From positions 186,001-250,000 of the forward strand of contig NZ_JARGYD010000002.1 of assembly GCF_029168315.1 (NCBI RefSeq): a DNA stretch of 64,000 bases, written 5' to 3'. The notes beneath the pieces are model-generated. The model was not told the DNA's origin and did not search any database. It was given only the letters and a program-made list of their open reading frames with translations. Shown piece after piece: positions 40,616 to 48,955 of this stretch. The translations under genes were made by a program, and so were the position numbers. The first letter of the stretch is position 1, and each line of letters starts with the position of its first letter. Source of the stretch: Psychromarinibacter halotolerans. GTDB taxonomy: Bacteria > Pseudomonadota > Alphaproteobacteria > Rhodobacterales > Rhodobacteraceae.

Positions 40616-42757
40616 ATGTTCAACGTTACGAAGAAATCGATGCAGTGGGGCGAAGAGACGCTCACGCTGGAAACGGGCAAGGTCGCCCGTCAGGCCGACG
40701 GCACCGTGATCGCCACTCTGGGCGAAACGTCGGTCATGGCGAACGTCACGTTCGCCAAGAAACAGAAGGAAGGCCAGGACTTCTTCCCCCTGACCGTCCA
40801 CTACCAGGAAAAATACTACGCCGCCGGTAAGGTTCCGGGCGGCTTCTTCAAGCGCGAGGCCCGGCCGACCGAAAAGGAAACGCTGACCGCCCGCCTGATC
40901 GACCGTCCGATCCGCCCGCTGTTCGTCCCCGGCTTCAAAAACGAAGTTCTGGTGATGTGCACCGTGCTGTCGCACGATCTGGTCAACGACCCCGACATCG
41001 TCGCGATGATCGCCGCCTCGGCTGCGCTGACGATTTCCGGTGCGCCCTTCATGGGCCCGATCGCCGGTGCCCGCGTGGGGTACGAGGATGGCGAATACAT
41101 CCTGAACCCGGAAGTCGACGACATGCACAAGCTGCGTGAGAACCCGGATCAGCGTCTGGACCTCGTCGTCGCCGGCACCAAGGAAGCCGTGATGATGGTG
41201 GAATCGGAAGCCTACGAGCTGACCGAAGCCGAGATGCTGGGCGCCGTCACCTTCGCGCATGAGCAGATCCAGCCGGTCATCGACCTGATCATCGACCTGG
41301 CCGAAGACGCCGCGAAGGAACCCTTCGACTTCCAGCCGCCCGATTACTCGGCGCTGTACGACGCGGTGAAAGCTGCGGGCGAAGAGAAGATGCGCGCCGC
41401 ATACGCGATCACCGACAAGCAGGAACGGACCACCACCGTTTCCGCCGTCAAGGAAGAGATCATCGCCGCGCTGACCGAAGAGCAGCAGGCCGATGCGAAC
41501 CTTGGCTCGGCGCTGAAGAAGCTGGAATCCAGCGTTCTGCGCGGTGATGTCGTGAAGAACGGCCGCCGCATCGACGGCCGTCGCACCGACGAGGTGCGCC
41601 CGATCGTTTGCGAAACCGGCCTTCTGCCGCGGACGCACGGTTCGGCTCTGTTCACCCGTGGCGAGACGCAGGGCCTTGTGGTCACCACGCTCGGCACCGG
41701 CGACGACGAACAGATGATCGACGCGCTGAACGGCACCTACAAGTCGAACTTCCTGCTGCACTATAACTTCCCGCCGTACTCGGTCGGTGAAGTGGGCCGC
41801 GTTGGTTCGCCGGGTCGCCGCGAGATCGGTCACGGCAAGCTGGCTTGGCGTGCGCTTCAGGCCGTTCTGCCTGCCGCCACCGACTTCCCCTACACCATCC
41901 GCGTCGTGTCGGAGATCACCGAGTCGAACGGTTCGTCGTCGATGGCTTCCGTCTGCGGCGGTTCGCTGTCGATGATGGATGCCGGTGTTCCGCTGAAAGC
42001 TCCGGTGGCCGGTGTGGCCATGGGCCTTGTGCTGGAAGAAGACGGCTCCTACGCGATCCTGACCGACATTCTTGGCGACGAGGATCACCTCGGCGACATG
42101 GACTTCAAGGTTGCGGGGACCGAGAACGGCATCACCTCTCTGCAGATGGACATCAAGGTCGCGGGCATCACGCCCGAGATCATGGAAAAAGCCCTGGCTC
42201 AGGCCAAAGAGGGCCGGATGCACATCCTTGGCGAGATGGCCAAGACCCTGACCGAAGCGTCGGGCTTCTCCGAGCACGCGCCGCGCATCGAAACGATGAC
42301 GGTTCCGCAGGACAAGATCCGCGAAGTCATCGGGTCGGGCGGCAAGGTCATCCGCGAGATCGTGGAAGTGTCGGGCGCCAAGGTCGACATCAACGACGAC
42401 GGCGTGATCAAGATCGCCTCGCCGAACGGCGAAGCCATTCAGAAGGCCTATGACATGATCTACTCGATCGTGGCCGAGCCGGAAGAAGGCAAGATCTACA
42501 AGGGTAAGGTCGTGAAGATCGTCGACTTCGGCGCCTTCGTGAACTTCTTCGGCAAGCGTGACGGCCTTGTGCACGTCAGCCAGATCCTGCCCAAGCGCCT
42601 GAACCATCCGTCGGATGTGCTGAAGGAAGGTCAGGAAGTCTGGGTCAAACTGCTGGGCTTCGATGATCGCGGCAAGGTTCGCCTGTCGATGAAGATCGTC
42701 GATCAGGAGACCGGCGAAGAGATCGCGGAAGAGAAGAAGGAAGAAGCTGCCGACTAA
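40616..42757 (+). CDS. pnp: polynucleotide phosphorylase (polyribonucleotide nucleotidyltransferase)
   Basis: 713 residues, canonical length. Two RNase PH domains (from MFNVTKKSMQWGEETLTLETG and again from VCETGLLPRTHGSALFTRGETQ), the second core with GVAMGLVLEEDGSYAILTDILGDEDHLGDMDFKVAG-type active-site acidic residues (D-E-D-H-x2-D-M-D), a KH domain near EVIGSGGKVIREIVE, and an S1 domain near KVVKIVDFGAFVNFFG. Degrades RNA 3' to 5' with phosphate and can add tails. Ends with an acidic-lysine tail EEIAEEKKEEAAD. AGGATACGC serves as a modest ribosome site. Confidence 0.98.
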   Translation: MFNVTKKSMQWGEETLTLETGKVARQADGTVIATLGETSVMANVTFAKKQKEGQDFFPLTVHYQEKYYAAGKVPGGFFKREARPTEKETLTARLIDRPIRPLFVPGFKNEVLVMCTVLSHDLVNDPDIVAMIAASAALTISGAPFMGPIAGARVGYEDGEYILNPEVDDMHKLRENPDQRLDLVVAGTKEAVMMVESEAYELTEAEMLGAVTFAHEQIQPVIDLIIDLAEDAAKEPFDFQPPDYSALYDAVKAAGEEKMRAAYAITDKQERTTTVSAVKEEIIAALTEEQQADANLGSALKKLESSVLRGDVVKNGRRIDGRRTDEVRPIVCETGLLPRTHGSALFTRGETQGLVVTTLGTGDDEQMIDALNGTYKSNFLLHYNFPPYSVGEVGRVGSPGRREIGHGKLAWRALQAVLPAATDFPYTIRVVSEITESNGSSSMASVCGGSLSMMDAGVPLKAPVAGVAMGLVLEEDGSYAILTDILGDEDHLGDMDFKVAGTENGITSLQMDIKVAGITPEIMEKALAQAKEGRMHILGEMAKTLTEASGFSEHAPRIETMTVPQDKIREVIGSGGKVIREIVEVSGAKVDINDDGVIKIASPNGEAIQKAYDMIYSIVAEPEEGKIYKGKVVKIVDFGAFVNFFGKRDGLVHVSQILPKRLNHPSDVLKEGQEVWVKLLGFDDRGKVRLSMKIVDQETGEEIAEEKKEEAAD

Positions 42758-42782
42758 GGCGCTTCGACCTTAAGAGTTAAGG

Positions 42783-42812
42783 AAGGCCCCGGCAGCGATG
42801 CCGGGGCCTTTT
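42783..42812 (+). terminator. rho-independent terminator of pnp
   Basis: AAGGCCCCGGC-AGCGAT-GCCGGGGCCTT then TT, an 11-base-pair stem 25 bases after the pnp stop. Confidence 0.9.
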
Positions 42813-43318
42813 GCGTTGCAGGCTGCGAATGGCGATGTGCCATCATCCAACGCGTGTTTTCGGCATACATGCAGTCAACACAGACTTGAGAAACTCATCT
42901 TTAAAATTAGGCATTTATTGAAGCGTTATTGGCAGTCCTCGCATATATACGAGAATTTCCGTATGGTTATTCTTGATCCAAGGCACCACATGCCGTTGAT
43001 GAAAATCACACCGGATGAAAACCCGGCAACGCATGAGCAAAAACATCGAAACCGCCGCTCAGGAACGAAAAGAGGTACATTTAAGAAGAAGATATTAAGT
43101 ATAAATTTTGAATAATGTGCGAAAGCGTGTGCAGATTAAATTCTCCTCATTCTCTCGCTTTTCTCGCCGCTGCCTTATTCTGGCCGTGGCGGCAATGTGT
43201 AGATCCCGGCAAGCAGCCCCGCTTCCTCCTCCTCCTCCTCCTGCGGGGCTGCTTGCGATCGGCGCTGAAGTCTTCTGCGTCCCCCACCCGAACTTGGTAA
43301 TGTAAAGAGACCTGTATC
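42813..43318. other. AT-rich 506-base gap without a supported gene
   Basis: From about 42880 to 43150 the base composition is clearly more AT-rich than the rest of the window. Frames present here have no ribosome site or recognisable product. It contains a CTCG-N8-CGAG inverted repeat (42939-42954) around a TATATA stretch, and a striking hairpin at 43209-43256 described separately. The gap presumably holds the promoter of the gene at 43319 and may host a small RNA. Confidence 0.6.
43209..43256 (+). ncRNA. candidate regulatory RNA hairpin with (CCU)6 anti-Shine-Dalgarno loop
   Basis: A perfect 14-base-pair stem GCAAGCAGCCCCGC / GCGGGGCTGCTTGC encloses a 20-base loop made of TT and six CCT repeats. 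On the plus strand the loop is a multiple anti-Shine-Dalgarno (CCUCCU) sequence, as in the CCUCCUCCC-loop small RNAs of Alphaproteobacteria; on the minus strand it would display AGGAGG repeats. No intrinsic terminator follows directly, so it may be part of the leader of the gene at 43319 rather than a separate RNA. Boundaries given are only the hairpin. Confidence 0.5.
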
Positions 43319-44059
43319 GTGACACACCCGTTCAAACCGGCCCTGAAGGGCGTTTTCCTTGCCGCGACACTTGGACTTCCCGGCGCGGCCATCGCGCAGG
43401 GCGTGCAGCAGGCCGTCATCGACTTTGTCCAATGCTACGAAGAGCCTGCCGCGGCAGAAACGATCGTGGACATGGCGACCGGCGGCATCTTGAACCTGTC
43501 CGCCAAATGGCACGAGGACAGCAGCAGCTGCTTTCCCTTCAACGGGGGCGGCCTGACCATCAATGGGATTACCTTCGACACGATCTGCGCCTTCGACGAG
43601 AATGTGAACGTGCCGGGCTGGTCCACCTATTTCGAGCGTGGCCCCGGCACCAGCCCCGGCACCTTTCTGGAACTGCGCAGCCAAGCGTCGGTGTCCGTTC
43701 TGGAAAGCTGGGCGCTTCAGCTGTCGCCGTCAGGCTATGGGATCGACATCGACACCCTGTACGGCGGCGGCGCCTATGTGATGTGCTCAAGTTGGTCGAT
43801 GGAAAGCGACTCGTACATCGAAGACGTCGAGATCTACGAAGAGTATCAGGACGCCATGGTCGTCGACCCGGACGGCTACACCAACATCCGCAGCGGGCCG
43901 GGCACCAATCACGCCATCATCGGCCGCGTGTACGCCGACGAAATCAACATGGAGGTCATCCCCACCAACCAAGGGTGGTGGCAGGTCCGGACCTATGACG
44001 GGGTCGAGGGCTGGATGCACTCTTCGCGGATCGAACTGGTCTACTTCGACCAGAACTGA
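43319..44059 (+). CDS. secreted protein with C-terminal bacterial SH3 domain
   Basis: 246 residues. Signal peptide (to about AIAQG, residue 27), a central domain of unknown type with five or so cysteines (CYEE, SSSCFPF, TICAF, MCSSW) likely in disulfides, and a bacterial SH3 domain from about 185 to 243 (GYTNIRSGPGTNHAIIGRVY, WWQVRT, GWMHSSRIEL). Such domains often bind peptidoglycan or metal. Start is GTG with only a weak AAGAGA site about ten bases upstream. The leader contains the (CCT)6 hairpin, which could control it. Confidence 0.8.
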   Translation: MTHPFKPALKGVFLAATLGLPGAAIAQGVQQAVIDFVQCYEEPAAAETIVDMATGGILNLSAKWHEDSSSCFPFNGGGLTINGITFDTICAFDENVNVPGWSTYFERGPGTSPGTFLELRSQASVSVLESWALQLSPSGYGIDIDTLYGGGAYVMCSSWSMESDSYIEDVEIYEEYQDAMVVDPDGYTNIRSGPGTNHAIIGRVYADEINMEVIPTNQGWWQVRTYDGVEGWMHSSRIELVYFDQN

Positions 44060-44079
44060 TCCGCCCGAACAGGCGAACC

Positions 44080-44118
44080 AAGGCCGCGTCCGACAGGCTT
44101 CGGGCGCGGCTTTTTCAT
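44080..44118 (+). terminator. rho-independent terminator after SH3-domain gene
   Basis: GCCGCG-TCCGA pairs with TTCGG-GCGCGGC around the loop CAGGC, followed by TTTTT. Located about 25 bases past the stop. Confidence 0.8.
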
Positions 44119-44257
44119 GCGCTCCGCCGCCGTCGTTCTGCATAGCGCACGGTCGAAGGATTGAACCTTTTCCGTGGGTTCCGCGTTCCACTGCCAACAG
44201 AGCAAGGAACACGAGCTTTCCCGCCGCACCGGGCGGGACCCAATGAAAGGACCCATT

Positions 44258-44842
44258 ATGGTTTCCCGTCGTACTTTCCTCGCCAGCGGTTCGGCTTCGC
44301 TTGCCGCGCTGGCCGCCGCCCCTGCATTCGCGCAGGAAACCTACACGGTTCCGCAGGAACACATGCCGATGCGCGTCCGCGTGTCGAAGGATTACCCGGC
44401 GGGCGAGATCCACGTCGACCCGAACCGCTTCTACCTGTACCTGACCGAAGGCGACGGGCAGGCGCTGCGTTACGTCGTTGGCGTGGGTCGCGACGCGCTG
44501 TACGAAGACGGCACCTTTACCGTCGGGCGCAAGGCAGAGTGGCCGACGTGGACGCCGACGCCGGACATGATCGAACGCGATCCCGCCAGCTATGCCCAGT
44601 ACGAAGACGGAATGCCGGGTGGCCCGGACAACCCGTTGGGCGCGCGGGCGCTGTACCTGTACAACGACGCAGGCTACGACACCGCGCTGCGCATCCACGG
44701 GACGCCGCAGCCTTGGACCGTGGCGTCGGCCATCTCGAACGGGTGCGTTCGGCTGGTGAACAGCCACGTCGTGCATCTGTACGAACGTGTGGCCGAGGAC
44801 ACGAAGGTCGTGCTGCACCCCAAGATGGCCCCAACAGCCTAA
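44258..44842 (+). CDS. L,D-transpeptidase (YkuD domain) with Tat-type signal
   Basis: 194 residues. N-terminal SRRTFLASGSASLAALAAAPAFAQ is a twin-arginine signal. The YkuD catalytic signature is IHGTPQPW followed by SNGCVRL with nucleophile C163. The enzyme should form 3-3 peptidoglycan cross-links or attach proteins to peptidoglycan in the periplasm. Start chosen at MVSRRT, with AAAGGA seven bases upstream; an ATG five codons earlier is possible. It is monocistronic and ends at a bidirectional terminator shared with the peroxiredoxin gene. Confidence 0.92.
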   Translation: MVSRRTFLASGSASLAALAAAPAFAQETYTVPQEHMPMRVRVSKDYPAGEIHVDPNRFYLYLTEGDGQALRYVVGVGRDALYEDGTFTVGRKAEWPTWTPTPDMIERDPASYAQYEDGMPGGPDNPLGARALYLYNDAGYDTALRIHGTPQPWTVASAISNGCVRLVNSHVVHLYERVAEDTKVVLHPKMAPTA

Positions 44843-44868
44843 AACGACGGCTGACGCACCCTGAACGA

Positions 44869-44904
44869 AAAAGGCCCCGCCAAATTGACGGGGCCTTTGT
44901 TTTA
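44869..44904. terminator. bidirectional rho-independent terminator
   Basis: AAAGGCCCCG (44870-44879) pairs with CGGGGCCTTT (44889-44898); TGTTTT follows on the plus strand and TTTTTCG on the minus strand. It lies between the convergent L,D-transpeptidase and peroxiredoxin genes. Confidence 0.92.
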
Positions 44905-44918
44905 CCTAACGGTAATCC

Positions 44919-45572
44919 TTACGACGGCAGCTTGGCCTTGCGCAGATAGGGGAACACGGTTTCGAACTCGCCGTATTTCGCCTTTGCGTCGTCGTTCGAG
45001 ACCGAAGTCGGGATGATCACGTCCTGACCGACTTCCCAGTTCGCCGGCGTCGCGATGGTTTCCTTGGCGGCGGTCTGCAGACCGTCCAGCGCGCGCAGCA
45101 CCTCGGCGAAGTTGCGGCCGACGTTCATGGGGTAGGTCATCGACAGCTTCAGCTTCTTGTCCGGGCCGATGATGAAGACCGATCGCACGGTCGCGCTGTC
45201 GGCCGGCGTCGCGCCGTCGGGCAGATAATATTCAGCCGGCAGCATGTCGAACGCCTTGGCAACCGCAAGGTCGGTGTCGGCGATGATCGGAAAGCCCACG
45301 TCGGACGAGGAATAGCTTTCGATGTCGCCGATCCACTTCTTGTGATCCTCGACGCCGTCCACCGAGATGCCGATCACCTTGGTGCCGCGCTTTGCCCATT
45401 CGTCGGACAGCTGGGCAACAGCGCCGAATTCGGTGGTGCAGACGGGCGTGAAATCCTTCGGGTGCGAGAACAGGATCGCCCAGCTGTCACCGATCCAGTC
45501 GTGAAAGCTGATCTCGCCCTGGCTAGTCTCGGCCTTGAAATCCGGCACGGTGTCGTTGATGCGAAGTCCCAT
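44919..45572 (-). CDS. 1-Cys peroxiredoxin (Prx6 type)
   Basis: 217 residues. The peroxidatic motif is FTPVCTTEFG with C45; no second resolving cysteine is evident. The C-terminal extension (GLQTAAKETIATPANWEVGQDVIIP) is typical of Prx6-type enzymes. Reduces hydrogen peroxide and organic hydroperoxides in the cytoplasm. AAGGGAGATGTC gives a strong ribosome site at the chosen start, which removes 66 upstream codons of low-quality sequence. The AT-rich stretch about 45595-45612 upstream may hold its promoter. Confidence 0.95.
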   Translation of the reverse strand: MGLRINDTVPDFKAETSQGEISFHDWIGDSWAILFSHPKDFTPVCTTEFGAVAQLSDEWAKRGTKVIGISVDGVEDHKKWIGDIESYSSSDVGFPIIADTDLAVAKAFDMLPAEYYLPDGATPADSATVRSVFIIGPDKKLKLSMTYPMNVGRNFAEVLRALDGLQTAAKETIATPANWEVGQDVIIPTSVSNDDAKAKYGEFETVFPYLRKAKLPS

Positions 45573-45602
45573 GACATCTCCCTTTCTTAGCCCTGTGGGG
45601 GC

Positions 45603-45675
45603 AAAATAATTCGGCGCGGGCAATCCACCCGCGCCACATACATGATGCGATGGGCGCGGGGCGACAACCCCGCGC
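45603..45675 (-). terminator. two stem-loops between DUF2125 gene and peroxiredoxin; first is a possible terminator
   Basis: GGCGCGGG/CCCGCGCC (45613-45635) is followed on the minus strand by GAATTATTTT, fitting a weak intrinsic terminator for the DUF2125 gene. GCGCGGGG-CGACAA-CCCCGCGC (45654-45675) is a second stem nearer the DUF2125 stop without a T run. Confidence 0.5.
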
Positions 45676-45687
45676 GCTGCTTTGCCG

Positions 45688-47226
45688 CTAGCGGATGCGT
45701 TGACCGTTTGCGCTGATCTGCCCGGTTTCACCGTCGATCTCGATGTCAGACGTATAGGTGCCCTCGTCATCGCGCTGCGCGAAGCCGCCCAGCATCATCC
45801 GCGCCATGCCGGCCTGATCTTCGGGCACAAGGCCCATCGCGATCAGCGTGTCCAGCAACGGATCGAAGCCCTTCAGCGTCACGGTCGCCGCGCCATCGGT
45901 GGCGGGGAAGCCGTCGAAGGTCTCAAGATCGCTGTTGTCGAGCGTGAAGGCGCCCTGCGCCATCACCTCGGCCCCGACGGCGTTCAGCAGGATCTCGGTG
46001 ATGCCGACCTCTGACACTTCGGCCGGGACTTCATCAGAACTTTCAAGCTCGACCAGCTGATCGTAGCTGACCATGTCGAACAGCAGCTTCAGCTTGGCGG
46101 TCAAGTCGATCACCACCTGCATCGGGTCACGCGGAAGCTGGCCCGCCGGATCGACCATGCCCCAAAGCGAGTCGCCAAGCGTCAGACCGTCCAGAGCAAA
46201 CCGCATGTGCGAGTCGGCGGGTTCGTCGCTGCGCAGGACCGGAACGCTCAGGCTGCCATCGGCCATCGAGATGGCGAACTGCAGCGGGATCGGCATGATC
46301 ATCGGCTGCATCAGCTCCATCTCATAGTTTTCGACCTGCCCGGTCAGGCTCAGTCCCTCGGCGCTGAACCCAAGCGTCCCTGTGGTCAGGCCATAGCTCG
46401 CGGTCTGCGATCCCAACGGCTCGTCGTTCAGCGTCTGATCCTGTTCGGTTTCCTGACTGTCCAGACGGTACTCGTAACTCAGCATCAGACCGTCGCGCAG
46501 CGCCTCGCCCAGCGCCATGATGGACATGCCCTGCGGAAGCGCCATCTCGCCCGAGCTTTCCATGGCACCCATCACGGCCGAGTTGTTTTGCACCAGCGTG
46601 TCGCCATCCGGCGTGGTCATTTCGAACCCGATGTCGAATGCGCCGGACTCCATCGTGCCGCGGGTCGACATGCGGACAAGGTCGTCGCCCCAGATCCGGT
46701 AGAACCCCTTCATGGTCTCGAAGCGCATGTTGCCGTCAATGTCCGCTTCTGGCGCTTCCTCGCCCGGCGCGCCCTGCAGTTCGAGCCCCGTGAACGCGAC
46801 GTCGTAGGCATCGAGTTCATAGTGATAGGTGACGTCCCCAGCCTCGCCCGTCGCCGTCGTGACGTAGTTCTCGGCCCCCAGCGTCACGGTGGTGCTGAAG
46901 CTTCCTTCGCCCTCCAACGCGCCGCGTATCGCAAGGTCCTGCGACGCGGGCATCTCGATCCGAACGGTGCCGTCGTCCAGCCCGGTGAGGACAAGTGCGC
47001 CCATGTCCACTTCAAGGCTGCCGGTGTCGTTCGGGAAGGCGAAGGCGACGACCATGTCCGATACCGTCAGGGTCGCGCCGTCCTCAGCAAGTTCGGCCGT
47101 CACTTCGGCACCCATAGCGGACATGGCCAAGGACATGTTGTCCCAGACATCCTGCGGTGTCACGTCAGCGGCGGCGGCCAGCGGGAACAGCGTCAACGCG
47201 GCAATCGGAAGGGGGGCTTTGGTCAT
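45688..47226 (-). CDS. DUF2125 family exported protein (copy A)
   Basis: 512 residues with a Sec signal peptide (PIAALTLFPLAAAADV) and no membrane segment after it. The acidic, beta-rich body fits DUF2125. The end ETFDGFPATDGAATVTLKG ... DIEIDGETGQISANGQRIR closely parallels that of the neighbouring gene. Probable periplasmic or outer-membrane-associated protein of unknown function. GAGGAG lies eight bases before the start. The two paralogs are in tandem, 83 bases apart, with an inverted repeat (GTGCCG.CGCG/CGCG.CGGCAC, 47248-47275) between them. Confidence 0.82.
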   Translation of the reverse strand: MTKAPLPIAALTLFPLAAAADVTPQDVWDNMSLAMSAMGAEVTAELAEDGATLTVSDMVVAFAFPNDTGSLEVDMGALVLTGLDDGTVRIEMPASQDLAIRGALEGEGSFSTTVTLGAENYVTTATGEAGDVTYHYELDAYDVAFTGLELQGAPGEEAPEADIDGNMRFETMKGFYRIWGDDLVRMSTRGTMESGAFDIGFEMTTPDGDTLVQNNSAVMGAMESSGEMALPQGMSIMALGEALRDGLMLSYEYRLDSQETEQDQTLNDEPLGSQTASYGLTTGTLGFSAEGLSLTGQVENYEMELMQPMIMPIPLQFAISMADGSLSVPVLRSDEPADSHMRFALDGLTLGDSLWGMVDPAGQLPRDPMQVVIDLTAKLKLLFDMVSYDQLVELESSDEVPAEVSEVGITEILLNAVGAEVMAQGAFTLDNSDLETFDGFPATDGAATVTLKGFDPLLDTLIAMGLVPEDQAGMARMMLGGFAQRDDEGTYTSDIEIDGETGQISANGQRIR

Positions 47227-47309
47227 CCGTGTACTCCTCAAATGGACGTGCCGCCGCGATGAAACGCGACGGCACGAAAAAGGCAAGCCTTTGTTATTCC
47301 GACAAAGCC

Positions 47310-48827
47310 TTACTGCAGGCGCTGCCCGTTGGCCGAAATCGCACCGGTGGCACCGTCGATTTCGATCTCGGAGACCAGCGAATCCTCGCCCTCGCCCGGA
47401 CGGGCGAACAGGCCCATCATCATGCGCGCGCCCATCGCCTGGTCCTGCGGCAGCAGGCCCATCGCGACGAGGTTGTCGAGCAGCGCATTGGCGCCGACAA
47501 GCTGCAGGTACAGACGCCCGGTCGGGGCCGGGATGCCGTCGAAGGTTTCAAGATCGTTCATGTCGAACGTGAAGCCGCCGTTGCCGGTCAGATCCGCACC
47601 GGCCACCTCGAGCTTCAGCTCGTTGACGTCCAGTTCGTGGATCTCGGCCGGCATCTCGTCGTCGACCATTTCCATCGATTCCGGATCGAACAGATCGAAC
47701 AGGAAGTTCGCCTTGCCGGACAGGTCCAGACGCAGCGTGGCCGGATCATGCGGAAGCGTGCCCGACGGGTCGATCAGGCCCCAGATCATCTCGCTTACAC
47801 CCAGTTCGTTCAGCGTCAGGGCAAAGGCGAAATCCTGCGGTTCTTCGCTTTTCGACACCGGCGTGGTCAGGGCAAAGCCCATCTCGGCCATCGTCACAAC
47901 GACCTCGGGCAGCGGGATCTGAGCACCCGACAGGGTCATATCGATCCCGGTGTTCGACACATCGTAGGTCAGCGCCTCGGAGCTGAGGCCAACCGACAGC
48001 GAACCGCTTTCGGCGGCACCGCTCAGGTTGAAGCTGTCATCCTCGTTGTCCATGACGATGTCGTAGGTGCCAGCGCCGTGCGTGATCGTGGTCATGCTCG
48101 ACTGTCCAGCCGCCAGCGCGGTCGACAGTTCCTTCACGCCCCCGGCCATCAGCGCCACGGACCCTTCGGATTCCATGCTCAGATCCGCAAGATCGGCGGT
48201 GATGTCGAAGGTTCCCTCGCCGCCCTCGGGCTCGTCCATGTGCGCAACCAAGGACATCGTCGCAGCGGTCAACGTCGACACGGCAGTCGCGTCGGCGTCG
48301 GTCCGGTAGACACCGGCGACATCCGACAGGGTCACGTCGGCGTCCAGTTCCACCGCCTCGCCGTCGACCACAAGATCACCCACTTCGATGGCAATGCTGG
48401 CCGCGGAGAAGTCGTAGTTCACCGCATCCGGATCGCCGGACGCGGTCATGTCCAGACCGTCGTAAGAGAAGGTCAGCGCCATCTCGACCGTCTCGCCACC
48501 CTCTTCGGGCGTGATGTTCACCATGACGTCGTAGGTGGGCGCCATCGTGATCGACACGGTGCCATCGCCGTTCTCGGAGAAGACGACTTCCGAGATGGTC
48601 GCGGTCGCGCTTGCGTCGGTGGTTTCCATCGCGACGGTCATGTCGGTGACGGTCAGGGTGCCGCCATCCTGCGTTTCGGACCCGGCGGAAAGCGTTTCGC
48701 CCATCTGCGTCGCCATCGACTGCCATGCGGCCCAGACGTCGGCGCTGCTCACGTCGGCCTGAGCCGTCGTCGCGCCGGCCGCAATCAGAATTCCTGCGGT
48801 GCCGCTGAGAAGATGCCAGTGTTTCAT
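47310..48827 (-). CDS. DUF2125 family exported protein (copy B)
   Basis: 505 residues, signal peptide MKHWHLLSGTAGILIAAGA... cut near TTAQADV. Shares with copy A the ADVxxxDVW start of the mature chain, a DMNDLETFDGIPAPTG-type segment and the terminal EIEIDGATGAISANGQRLQ, so the pair arose by tandem duplication. Very acidic and serine/threonine-rich, with repeated short ITxTDM-like strands. GGAAGGAAACAA precedes the start. It is the first gene of the probable two-gene operon, divergent from the SDR gene at 48956. Confidence 0.82.
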   Translation of the reverse strand: MKHWHLLSGTAGILIAAGATTAQADVSSADVWAAWQSMATQMGETLSAGSETQDGGTLTVTDMTVAMETTDASATATISEVVFSENGDGTVSITMAPTYDVMVNITPEEGGETVEMALTFSYDGLDMTASGDPDAVNYDFSAASIAIEVGDLVVDGEAVELDADVTLSDVAGVYRTDADATAVSTLTAATMSLVAHMDEPEGGEGTFDITADLADLSMESEGSVALMAGGVKELSTALAAGQSSMTTITHGAGTYDIVMDNEDDSFNLSGAAESGSLSVGLSSEALTYDVSNTGIDMTLSGAQIPLPEVVVTMAEMGFALTTPVSKSEEPQDFAFALTLNELGVSEMIWGLIDPSGTLPHDPATLRLDLSGKANFLFDLFDPESMEMVDDEMPAEIHELDVNELKLEVAGADLTGNGGFTFDMNDLETFDGIPAPTGRLYLQLVGANALLDNLVAMGLLPQDQAMGARMMMGLFARPGEGEDSLVSEIEIDGATGAISANGQRLQ

Positions 48828-48955
48828 TTGTTTCCTTCCAGGAATAATTTGAACCATACCAACTTCGTTTGGCTGGCAATCGGGGTCAAGCTAGGTCTTT
48901 TTTGAGGCAAGGTATTCCCGACCCGCACAAAAAAGCATGAGAAGGAAGTGAACGC

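Noticed and set aside
42798..43115. 105-codon plus-strand frame in the AT-rich gap after pnp
   Set aside because: It begins inside the pnp terminator, has no ribosome site, and its predicted product shows no recognisable domain.
43108..43305. 65-codon frame with six consecutive prolines upstream of the SH3-domain gene
   Set aside because: Not called as a gene because there is no ribosome site or ATG; kept only as one of three explanations of the CCT-loop hairpin.
43319..44059. AT-rich gap plus secreted gene considered as a transferred island
   Set aside because: The gene itself has the usual high-GC composition and codon use; only the non-coding stretch is AT-rich, and no integrase, tRNA target or repeats flank it.
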